Program-made: the position numbers and the translations under genes | Assembly: GCA_014763905.1 (NCBI GenBank) | Contig: JACXUN010000120.1 | Location: 1 to 5,178 of the forward strand | Source: Campylobacterales bacterium | Lineage (GTDB): Bacteria; Campylobacterota; Campylobacteria; Campylobacterales; Sulfurovaceae | Length of the DNA: 5,178 nucleotides | Reading direction: 5' to 3' | Notes under the pieces: model-generated | What the model was told of the DNA's origin: nothing | Database searches by the model: none | Seen by the model: only the letters and a program-made list of their open reading frames with translations | Part shown: positions 1 through 5,178 of the stretch, one piece after another | Layout of the letters: each line of letters starts with the position of its first letter | How positions within the stretch are numbered: the stretch's first letter is position 1

Positions 1-32
1 CCTGCAAATGTTAATAATGTCTCTTGATCCAT
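1..32 (-). CDS. ccoQ: CcoQ, cbb3 oxidase small subunit (N-terminal fragment, cut by window edge)
   Basis: Only the first ten complete codons are visible, reading MDQETLLTFA, before the window ends. The ATG is preceded by AAGAGG (39-44) with a 6-base spacer, and this Shine-Dalgarno sequence overlaps the ccoO stop codon. The gap to ccoO is 10 bases, so the gene is co-transcribed and perhaps translationally coupled. CcoQ is a short single-span membrane protein that stabilises the CcoN-CcoO-CcoP complex. The identity rests mainly on position: ccoQ normally follows ccoO in ccoNOQP operons, and short CcoQ proteins often begin with a brief acidic stretch before the membrane helix. No functional motif can be seen in the fragment, and a direct start of ccoP is the main alternative. 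Confidence 0.6.
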   Translation of the reverse strand, partial: MDQETLLTFA

Positions 33-42
33 TCGGTACCTC

Positions 43-708
43 TTATTTTAGAGAATTTAAGTAAGCAATCAGAGCTACAATCTCTGGAATCTCTCCAGCT
101 GCTACAGCATCTTTGACTTGTTGGTTTTTCATATCAGCTGCAATTACTTTTGCCTCTTCGAGAGCAGCAGCTTTTGCTTCGTCCCAGCTACCAAGTTTTG
201 GCATACCTTCTTGATCGTAAGGTACATTGAAAACTTGCTTTTGTGTGTTTGCATTTGCATAAGCCGTTGCAACATCAGCAATATTGGTAAACTGGTGTGG
301 GTATGCCGGCATAATACTTCCCAGTACAACTGATGAAGGATTCATCATATGGTTTTCATGCCAATCTGTTGTTCGGTAGTTACCAACTCTCATCAAATCT
401 GGACCTGTTCGTTTAGAACCCCATAGGAATGGTCTGTCATACGCATACTCACCACTTAAAGAATACATACCGTATCGGTCTGTCTCAGATTTAAATGGTC
501 GAATAAGCTGTGAGTGACAAGCATTACAAGAGTCTTTGATATATACTTGTCGTCCTGCTAGTTCAAGGATACTGTAAGGTTTTGTCCCTACTGTTGGCTG
601 AGATGCCTTAGCAAAATCAGGCACCGCCTCAATAAACCCTGCAAAAGCAATAGTCAAAAACAAAAATACTGCGAAGAAAAATGGTCTCTGTTCTAACCAA
701 TGAAACAT
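43..708 (-). CDS. ccoO: CcoO, monoheme cytochrome c subunit of cbb3 oxidase
   Basis: This 221-residue protein is the membrane-anchored monoheme cytochrome c subunit of cbb3 oxidase, which carries electrons from CcoP or soluble cytochromes c to heme b of CcoN. Residues about 10-29 form a hydrophobic, Phe-rich helix that acts as an uncleaved anchor, leaving the rest in the periplasm. The heme-binding motif CNACH is at 61-65, with H65 as proximal ligand. TGPDL at 101-105 and SIMPAYPH around 131-138 are family-typical, with M133 the likely distal axial ligand. Length matches the family (about 200-220). The ATG at 706-708 follows a perfect AGGAGG six bases upstream. The gene lies 16 bases after ccoN and 10 bases before the next gene. 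The Ala/Glu/Lys-rich stretch at 175-205 is probably a surface helix. The identification is secure. Confidence 0.97.
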   Translation of the reverse strand: MFHWLEQRPFFFAVFLFLTIAFAGFIEAVPDFAKASQPTVGTKPYSILELAGRQVYIKDSCNACHSQLIRPFKSETDRYGMYSLSGEYAYDRPFLWGSKRTGPDLMRVGNYRTTDWHENHMMNPSSVVLGSIMPAYPHQFTNIADVATAYANANTQKQVFNVPYDQEGMPKLGSWDEAKAAALEEAKVIAADMKNQQVKDAVAAGEIPEIVALIAYLNSLK

Positions 709-714
709 AACAAA

Positions 715-720
715 CCTCCT
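715..720 (-). promoter_or_regulatory. Consensus ribosome binding site of ccoO
   Basis: AGGAGG on the minus strand, six bases before the ccoO ATG, lies wholly in the 16-base gap after ccoN. It is a perfect anti-16S match, the strongest in the window, and fixes the ccoO start. It would allow ccoO to be translated independently of ccoN. Confidence 0.85.
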
Positions 721-724
721 TCTC

Positions 725-2200
725 TTAGTTAGTCGCCATAGGTGACGCGTTTACTGGCTCTTTGTCGAGCTCTCTACCTGCTATAGCTGTTTTATACATG
801 TTGTAAGCGAACATGAAGAATCCAACTAGATATAATAATCCACCAACAGCTCTAATCGTATAGTAAGGATGAAGTACTGTTACCGTATCAATGAATGAAT
901 AGAGAAGTGAACCATACTCATCGTATGCTCTCCACATCATACCTTGGGTAATACCTGCAATCCACATACTGGTGAAGTAGAGTACAATCGCAACAGTTTG
1001 AATCCAGAATTGTGTCTCCATAAGTGACTTAGAATAAATCTCTCGTTTGAATATTCTTGGTGCCATATGGAATAGAGCAGCCATAACCATAAATACAACC
1101 CAACCAAGTACACCATCGTGAACATGTCCAGGAATCCAATCAGTGAAGTGTGCAATGGCATTAACTGATTTAATCGATTGGATTGGACCTTCAATGGTAC
1201 TTAACATATAGAATGTTGAAGCAAGAATCATGAACTTGATCAATGGTGAAGTTTGAAGTTGTTGCCACTCGCCCTTCATGGTTAGAAGCATGTTGATCGC
1301 TGAACCCCAAGATGGAAGGATAAGCACAACAGACATAACTGAACCCATAGTTTGCATCCAATCAGGAACGGTTGAGTATACTAAGTGGTGACCACCCGCC
1401 CAAAGATAAACAAACATAAGACCCCAGAATGCAAGAATAGAAAGCTTATATGAATAAACATTTTGTCCCGATTCTTTTGGAAGGAAGTAATAGATCATAC
1501 CGATGATTGGAGCTGTAAATACGAACGCAACCGCATTGTGTCCATACCACCACTGTACAAGAGCATCGTTAGTACCAGAATACATAGAAATTGAGTGCAT
1601 TACTGAACTTGGAGCATCACCGGCAAATAGGAATGTTGGGACTTCCATGTTGTTGAATAGATAAAGCATTGCAATCGCTAAGAAACCTGACATGTAGTAC
1701 CATACAGAAACATAAAGTGTTCTCTCACGTCTCATACCGATCATACCGAACATTGCTACACCGTAAAGAACCCACCAGACAACAACAAGTAAGTCAAGCG
1801 GCCACTCTAATTCTGCATACTCTTTAGACGTAGTAATACCCATAAGAAGGGTTACAACAGCTAAAAGGATTGTGATAAAATAAAGGGCGAAGTGTAGCTT
1901 AGCTACTGTCATAAGGAATTTAGATTCATTAAGAGACATCTTAAGAACTCTCTGTCCATGATAATACCAAGTAGCAAAAATACCACTCAATGTAAAACCA
2001 AACGCAACACCGTTAGTATGTAATGGTCTCAACCTACTAAATGTACCGTATTCACCTGCTAAGTTACTTAGCTCTGGAAACGCAAGTTGAAAAGCCAGAA
2101 TTACACCTACTAGCATACCGATGATACCAAACAAGATTGTCGTAAAAGTAAACGCTTTTACTATCGAGTAATCATACTCAATTTGTGCATTGCTTTGCAT
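725..2200 (-). CDS. ccoN: CcoN, catalytic heme b/b3-CuB subunit of cbb3 cytochrome c oxidase
   Basis: This is the polytopic inner-membrane subunit I of C-family heme-copper oxidase, which reduces oxygen to water and pumps protons. Numbering is for the 491-residue form from the ATG at 2198-2200. The residues expected from Pseudomonas stutzeri CcoN are all present: H61 and H361 for low-spin heme b, H359 for heme b3, H221, H271 and H272 for CuB, and Y265 six residues before H271, the tyrosine cross-linked to a CuB histidine in this family. E337 in STIEGP matches the C-family glutamate near the active site. From H221 onward the shift relative to the recalled P. stutzeri numbering is a uniform 14. 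R58 in RLRPLHT and the KEYAELEWP segment (126-134) are also C-family features, linked to the calcium site. The active-site Tyr argues against NorB nitric oxide reductase. About twelve membrane helices are evident. A TTG directly precedes the ATG, but GAGGAG spacing favours the ATG. Confidence 0.97.
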   Translation of the reverse strand: MQSNAQIEYDYSIVKAFTFTTILFGIIGMLVGVILAFQLAFPELSNLAGEYGTFSRLRPLHTNGVAFGFTLSGIFATWYYHGQRVLKMSLNESKFLMTVAKLHFALYFITILLAVVTLLMGITTSKEYAELEWPLDLLVVVWWVLYGVAMFGMIGMRRERTLYVSVWYYMSGFLAIAMLYLFNNMEVPTFLFAGDAPSSVMHSISMYSGTNDALVQWWYGHNAVAFVFTAPIIGMIYYFLPKESGQNVYSYKLSILAFWGLMFVYLWAGGHHLVYSTVPDWMQTMGSVMSVVLILPSWGSAINMLLTMKGEWQQLQTSPLIKFMILASTFYMLSTIEGPIQSIKSVNAIAHFTDWIPGHVHDGVLGWVVFMVMAALFHMAPRIFKREIYSKSLMETQFWIQTVAIVLYFTSMWIAGITQGMMWRAYDEYGSLLYSFIDTVTVLHPYYTIRAVGGLLYLVGFFMFAYNMYKTAIAGRELDKEPVNASPMATN

Positions 2201-2206
2201 CAATAG

Positions 2207-2212
2207 CTCCTC
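2207..2212 (-). promoter_or_regulatory. Ribosome binding site deciding the ccoN start
   Basis: GAGGAG lies six bases before the ATG at 2198-2200 but only three bases before the adjoining in-frame TTG at 2201-2203. Normal Shine-Dalgarno spacing is 5-9 bases, so the ATG is chosen and the protein is 491 rather than 492 residues. Confidence 0.75.
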
Positions 2213-2380
2213 TTAAAATTGTGATAGAATAGTCAGAATATAAGTGGTCTACTAGCCTATATTTCGCAACTATCTAACCTTTATGGTATAGATAAATCCA
2301 TTAATTTATACTTAAAACTATGATAAAGGTGTGTTATATCAGGAAAGATGTTAATTTTAGAGGAGAGGAAAGGGGTTTAG
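2213..2380 (-). promoter_or_regulatory. Leader and probable promoter region of ccoNO(QP)
   Basis: This non-coding stretch between the ccoS hairpin and the ccoN ribosome binding site is strongly AT-rich in its ccoN-proximal part and probably carries the promoter of the structural genes. On the minus strand, TATAAA (2305-2310) and TATTCT (2235-2240) are -10-like, but neither has a convincing -35 partner, as is common in Campylobacterota. Short inverted repeats are present: TTTAT-N7-ATAAA at 2280-2296, ATAAAT-N6-ATTTAT at 2292-2309, and TATCTA-N12-TAGATA at 2271-2294. These could be operator sites, but I see no full FNR consensus (TTGAT-N4-ATCAA). The far end, 2359-2375, is an unbroken purine run on the plus strand. 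That a promoter exists here is inferred from the hairpin and gap; its exact position is not determined. Confidence 0.45.
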
Positions 2381-2417
2381 GGCTTCACTCTTAACAGAAT
2401 ATGTTAAGAGTGAAGCC
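2381..2417 (-). terminator. Strong hairpin after ccoS, probable terminator or mRNA-end stem-loop
   Basis: The arms 2381-2396 and 2402-2417 are a perfect 16-bp inverted repeat with a 5-base loop. It begins five bases past the ccoS stop codon, so it falls exactly where a terminator for ccoI-ccoS would be. On the minus strand the stem is not followed by a U-run; the next bases are CTAAA and then a C/T-only tract (2359-2375). It may be a terminator without a U-tail, a partial terminator, or a 3'-end stabilising stem-loop that separates ccoIS from ccoNO expression. The stem itself is unmistakable; its role is inferred. Confidence 0.65.
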
Positions 2418-2422
2418 AACTA

Positions 2423-2659
2423 TTAATCATCTTTTATTTTATTGGTTAGCGTTTGCTCTTTTTTCTCTTTGAGGGCTTTGATTTTCTGCTCACGTTTGAG
2501 AGCATCATTCAGATCTTCTTGACTATCAAACAGCAATCCATCCATGGTTCGTTTGCTATCGTCAAAATCTCCTTTTCTTGCACTCCATATAAATATTCCC
2601 AGTAAGATTGAACTCACTAAGATACCGACGATCATCTCTAATAATAATACACCGTTCAC
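2423..2659 (-). CDS. ccoS: CcoS, cbb3 oxidase maturation protein
   Basis: This is a 78-residue single-span membrane protein of the CcoS/FixS family, which is needed to obtain cbb3 oxidase with its heme b, heme b3 and copper cofactors in place. A hydrophobic helix spans about residues 4-25 and is followed by the family signature, an aromatic FIW then a basic residue and DFDD (31-34), then MDGLLFD at 39-45. The tail from about 48 to 78 is highly charged, rich in Lys and Glu, and probably helical or coiled; it is longer than in many proteobacterial CcoS proteins of about 45-70 residues. The start is GTG at 2657-2659, supported by AAGGAG eight bases upstream. An internal ATG at residue 9 would shorten the membrane helix and is less likely. 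The start overlaps the ccoI stop in GTGA. Confidence 0.92.
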   Translation of the reverse strand: MNGVLLLEMIVGILVSSILLGIFIWSARKGDFDDSKRTMDGLLFDSQEDLNDALKREQKIKALKEKKEQTLTNKIKDD

Positions 2660-5064
2660 TGTTTTGACTCCTTGATTCGCATTGAATTTCCAACTACCAA
2701 CAGTGAACTAAGACTCATAGAGAGTGCTGCTACTAATGGTATCACATAACCTGCCATCGCAATCGGGATAGTTAAAAGATTATAAACTAAGGATAATCCT
2801 AAATTCTGTTTTATAAATTTATAGGTTCGCCTAGAGATGATAAAACTATCCATGACTCCACGTAATGAATTGTTAAGTATCACCACATCACTGACGGCTA
2901 ATGCCACATCGGCACCTGAACCCATTGAGATAGCCACATCCGCATTTGAGAGAGCTAAGGTATCATTGATACCGTCTCCTACCATGACGACGATCTGATT
3001 CTCTCTCTTTAGTTTTTCGATAAACTCAGCTTTTTCAGTCGGCGTCATATGGGCTTGATACATTTCAATTCCTACGCTGTTGGCAACGCGGTCTGCTACT
3101 TTCTCATTGTCACCGGTTGCCATTATGACATCTACATTGATCGATTTAAAATACTCCACCATTGCTTTGGCATCTGCTTTCAGTCTGTCTTCTAATTCAA
3201 AAGAGACCACCAACTCCTGATCAATAGCAAAGTGATAAACGGTATATTCACTTTCAAAGCCTACATTAATCTGATGCTCTTGAAGGAGTAGTGCATTACC
3301 ACCCAACAGCTTTTTCCCATTATAGTTTGCTTCCATTCCTTTGGCATGAACCTGAGTAATAGATTCTAACTCGATCGTTTCAATATCTTCATAATGCTCT
3401 TGGAGATAATGCTTAACGGTTTTGCTGACTGGATGGGTAGAACTGTCAACCATATTATAAAGTAACGGCAATACCTCATCACTAATCGTTCCTATCTGCT
3501 TACGAACAGTTAAAGTTCCATCCGTTACCGTTCCGGTCTTGTCCAAGACAACGGTGGTCGCTTTAGCAAATGTCTCGATAAACTTCGCTTCTTTAAATAA
3601 TAATCCTTTATTGACCGCCCAACTAATCCCTACCAAAGAGGCAATCGGCGTTGCCAATGCCAAAGCACACGGACAGGCAATAACAATTACCGAGATCATC
3701 ACAATCAGAGATTTTTCAAACTCTCCTATATAGAGATACCATCCCAAAAAAGTCAAAAGAGCCAAACTTAAAATCGTTACCGAAAAATATTTGGATATCT
3801 CATTCGCACTCTGTTCAATCTCCGGTTTAGAGTTTAGTGCGTCCTCTAATAGGGTAACAATATTATTGAGCGTCGAGTTGGCATAGTTTTTGGCAGCACG
3901 ATATCGCATGACGATACCGGTATTGATCGTTCCACTATAGATAGTATCCCCTTTGGACTTCTCAACCGGCAAGGACTCTCCACTGATATTACTTTCATCA
4001 AAAGTCGCTTCCTCAACAATGGAAACACCATCCACACTGGCTTTTTCTCCGGTCTTGACTTCAATGATATTACCAACTTGGACTTTGTCAAGCGGAACGA
4101 CTTTTTTAACCCCCTCCTCTACTACGGTTGCTTCAAGCGGTACTTGTGAACGGATTTTATCCATCGTATCGACAGCCGATTTTTTTCCGATCACCTCCAG
4201 ATATTTTCCGACCAAAACAAAGGTAATAATCATCGCCACCGAGTCAAAGTAGCTGTGTCCGGTTCCCCCAAAGAGAATATAAAGTGAATAGATATAGGTC
4301 AATGTCGCTCCCGCACTGACCAATAGATCCATATTGACAATTCTATTTTTTAGACCATAATAGGCTCCACGGAAAAAAATCCAACCACTATAGAAGAGTA
4401 CAGGGGTTGCAAATATAAATTCGGCTAGATGAACCAGATGAAGTTGTTCCGCTTCCATCCCCATAAAGAAACCGGCATACTTTGCCACGCCAATCATCAT
4501 AATATTCATACTTCCAAAGATCGCCACGCCCATACGGATAAAATAGTCCCGCTTCTTATTGGTAGCATTGATATCCTCTTCGGTACGCTCATACGGATAG
4601 GCATTGTATCCGATACTTCGTATCTTATTAATGATCTCAGAGAGTTTGATCGTCTCTTCATCCCAAATAATTTTGGCTTTATTATTGGTAAAATTAATGT
4701 GAGCTTCTACCACCCCGTCTGTCTCATCTAAAATTTTTTCATTGAGCCAAACACAAGCCGCACAGTGAATCCCTTCTATTACCAGATCCACCCGGCTAAA
4801 TCCCTCCGGAGTTGTCGTGATATAACGCTGACGGAAACTTTCCATATCAAAACTGCTGCTATCTTGTCCCGTCACCGTAATCGGAGGAGCAATGGTTTGA
4901 TTTCCCATCTTTTCATAAAAACTATCCAAACCGTCACTTTTTAGAAGATGATAAACGCCTTGGCACCCATTACAACAAAAATGGAGTTCGGGATTCTCCT
5001 TTTCGGTAATCATAACCGATTCATCAAATATCAATTGACAATGGCTGCATTTTACTTTTGACAA
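2656..5064 (-). CDS. ccoI: CcoI (FixI), P1B-type copper-exporting ATPase for cbb3 oxidase assembly
   Basis: CcoI is an inner-membrane P-type ATPase of the CtpA/CopA2/FixI group that moves Cu(I) out of the cytoplasm for delivery to the CuB site of CcoN. Numbering is for the 802-residue form starting at the TTG at 5062-5064. An N-terminal Cys-rich domain has CSHC (6-9) and CCNGC (30-34), as in the ATPase-associated metal-binding domain found in FixI proteins. A heavy-metal-associated domain follows with CAAC at 101-104. Eight membrane helices are expected, four at about 177-292, two at 427-480 and two at 753-794. The transport motif CPC is at 464-466, the phosphorylated Asp is D508 in DKTGT, the HP motif is at 544-545, TGD at 650-652 and GDGIND at 696-701. 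Late-helix YN (761-762) and MSLSS (783-787) match copper ATPases. The actuator motif is SGES (361-364) instead of the usual TGES. A GTG start at 5074-5076 (806 residues) is the alternative. ccoS overlaps its stop codon. Confidence 0.95.
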   Translation of the reverse strand: MSKVKCSHCQLIFDESVMITEKENPELHFCCNGCQGVYHLLKSDGLDSFYEKMGNQTIAPPITVTGQDSSSFDMESFRQRYITTTPEGFSRVDLVIEGIHCAACVWLNEKILDETDGVVEAHINFTNNKAKIIWDEETIKLSEIINKIRSIGYNAYPYERTEEDINATNKKRDYFIRMGVAIFGSMNIMMIGVAKYAGFFMGMEAEQLHLVHLAEFIFATPVLFYSGWIFFRGAYYGLKNRIVNMDLLVSAGATLTYIYSLYILFGGTGHSYFDSVAMIITFVLVGKYLEVIGKKSAVDTMDKIRSQVPLEATVVEEGVKKVVPLDKVQVGNIIEVKTGEKASVDGVSIVEEATFDESNISGESLPVEKSKGDTIYSGTINTGIVMRYRAAKNYANSTLNNIVTLLEDALNSKPEIEQSANEISKYFSVTILSLALLTFLGWYLYIGEFEKSLIVMISVIVIACPCALALATPIASLVGISWAVNKGLLFKEAKFIETFAKATTVVLDKTGTVTDGTLTVRKQIGTISDEVLPLLYNMVDSSTHPVSKTVKHYLQEHYEDIETIELESITQVHAKGMEANYNGKKLLGGNALLLQEHQINVGFESEYTVYHFAIDQELVVSFELEDRLKADAKAMVEYFKSINVDVIMATGDNEKVADRVANSVGIEMYQAHMTPTEKAEFIEKLKRENQIVVMVGDGINDTLALSNADVAISMGSGADVALAVSDVVILNNSLRGVMDSFIISRRTYKFIKQNLGLSLVYNLLTIPIAMAGYVIPLVAALSMSLSSLLVVGNSMRIKESKQ
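2668..2673 (-). promoter_or_regulatory. Ribosome binding site supporting the GTG start of ccoS
   Basis: AAGGAG sits eight bases before the GTG at 2657-2659, inside the last codons of ccoI. It supports GTG over the internal ATG at codon 9 and implies that ccoS translation is coupled to ccoI. Confidence 0.7.
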
Positions 5065-5070
5065 TGCTAA

Positions 5071-5074
5071 CCTC
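5071..5074 (-). promoter_or_regulatory. Ribosome binding site favouring a TTG start of ccoI
   Basis: GAGG lies six bases before the TTG at 5062-5064, giving a protein that begins MSKVKCSHC. The alternative GTG at 5074-5076 has only T-rich sequence upstream and no Shine-Dalgarno match, and it overlaps this GAGG. Both candidates are non-ATG, so the choice is a moderate preference. Confidence 0.5.
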
Positions 5075-5128
5075 ACTTAACCAAAAATATCTATGAAAAG
5101 ATACATAAGATAACTTTAAATAATATTT

Positions 5129-5157
5129 ATTATAACTTTTTTATATAAAATAAGCAA
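5129..5157 (-). promoter_or_regulatory. Candidate sigma70-type promoter of ccoI-ccoS
   Basis: On the minus strand, a perfect -10 box TATAAT (5129-5134) is preceded, after exactly 17 bases, by TTGCTT (5152-5157), which keeps the TTG of the -35 consensus. The spacer is almost purely A/T. Transcription would begin about 45-60 bases before the ccoI start. The surrounding 5085-5178 is so AT-rich that chance -10 matches are expected, so the correct spacing is the main support. Confidence 0.5.
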
Positions 5158-5178
5158 AAATATATCTTAAATGTGTAT

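Noticed and set aside
118..333. Plus-strand open frame of 71 codons opposite ccoO
   Set aside because: It lies wholly antisense to a secure gene, has no Shine-Dalgarno sequence that I can see, and its Cys/Phe-rich translation resembles no family.
937..1194. Minus-strand open frame of 85 codons within ccoN in another frame
   Set aside because: It overlaps the heme-ligand region of CcoN, whose frame is continuous and conserved, so this is a frame shadow.
725..2200. CcoN as a nitric oxide reductase NorB
   Set aside because: NorB lacks the cross-linking tyrosine; here Y265 sits six residues before the CuB His pair, and ccoO, ccoS and ccoI are adjacent.
2224..2350. FNR box or riboswitch in the ccoN leader
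   Set aside because: No TTGAT-N4-ATCAA match and no conserved riboswitch core was seen; only short AT-rich dyads are present.
2320..2394. Plus-strand 24-codon ORF in the ccoN-ccoS gap
   Set aside because: The ATG has no Shine-Dalgarno sequence upstream, the peptide has no membrane or toxin-like character, and the ORF runs into the hairpin arm.
3539..4252. Plus-strand open frames at 3539-3733 and 3953-4252 opposite ccoI
   Set aside because: Both are antisense shadows of the conserved ATPase core; their translations are low-complexity Ser/Thr/Ala-rich and match no recognisable protein.
4429..4731. Plus-strand open frame of 100 codons opposite the N-terminal part of ccoI
   Set aside because: It is antisense to the heavy-metal-associated domain and first membrane helices of CcoI, with no recognisable domain and no promoter or ribosome binding site.
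1..5178. Mobile elements, CRISPR arrays, tRNA or rRNA genes
   Set aside because: Nearly all of the window is conserved oxidase and assembly coding sequence; no transposase, spaced direct repeats, cloverleaf sequence or rRNA-like segment was seen.

Overview
This window carries the minus-strand locus for a cbb3-type (C-family) cytochrome c oxidase, the high-affinity terminal oxidase used under low oxygen. Reading along the minus strand, from high to low coordinates, the order is ccoI (copper-exporting P1B-type ATPase), ccoS (small assembly protein), a non-coding gap of about 220 bases with a strong hairpin, ccoN (catalytic subunit), ccoO (monoheme cytochrome c subunit), and the first codons of a further gene, very probably ccoQ, cut by the window edge. 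The four complete genes look intact and none lacks a known key residue.

The organism is most likely a member of the Campylobacterota (Epsilonproteobacteria), for example a Sulfurovum/Sulfurimonas/Arcobacter-like bacterium. This is inferred from the moderately AT-rich DNA, the very AT-rich gaps between genes, the style of the CcoO and CcoI proteins, and a CcoI with the Cys-rich N-terminal metal-binding domain. No search could be run, so the genus is not determined.

Layout: 1-32 is the start of ccoQ; 43-708 is ccoO; 725-2200 is ccoN. These three are tightly spaced (10 and 16 bases), each with a clear Shine-Dalgarno sequence, so they form one transcription unit. 2201-2422 is non-coding and holds the ccoN leader, several AT-rich inverted repeats and a perfect 16-bp stem hairpin just after ccoS. 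2423-2659 is ccoS and 2656-5064 is ccoI; they overlap by four bases (GTGA) and probably form a second unit. 5065-5178 is the very AT-rich leader of ccoI with a plausible sigma70-type promoter.

How the genes fit together: CcoI exports copper across the inner membrane and CcoS is needed for cofactor-complete enzyme. Together they help fill the CuB/heme b3 site of CcoN. CcoO passes electrons from the c-type heme side to CcoN, and CcoQ stabilises the complex. CcoP, expected beyond the left edge, is not in the window. I found no previously undescribed system here. The points most worth a second look are the hairpin without a U-tract, the repeats upstream of ccoN, and the start codon choices.
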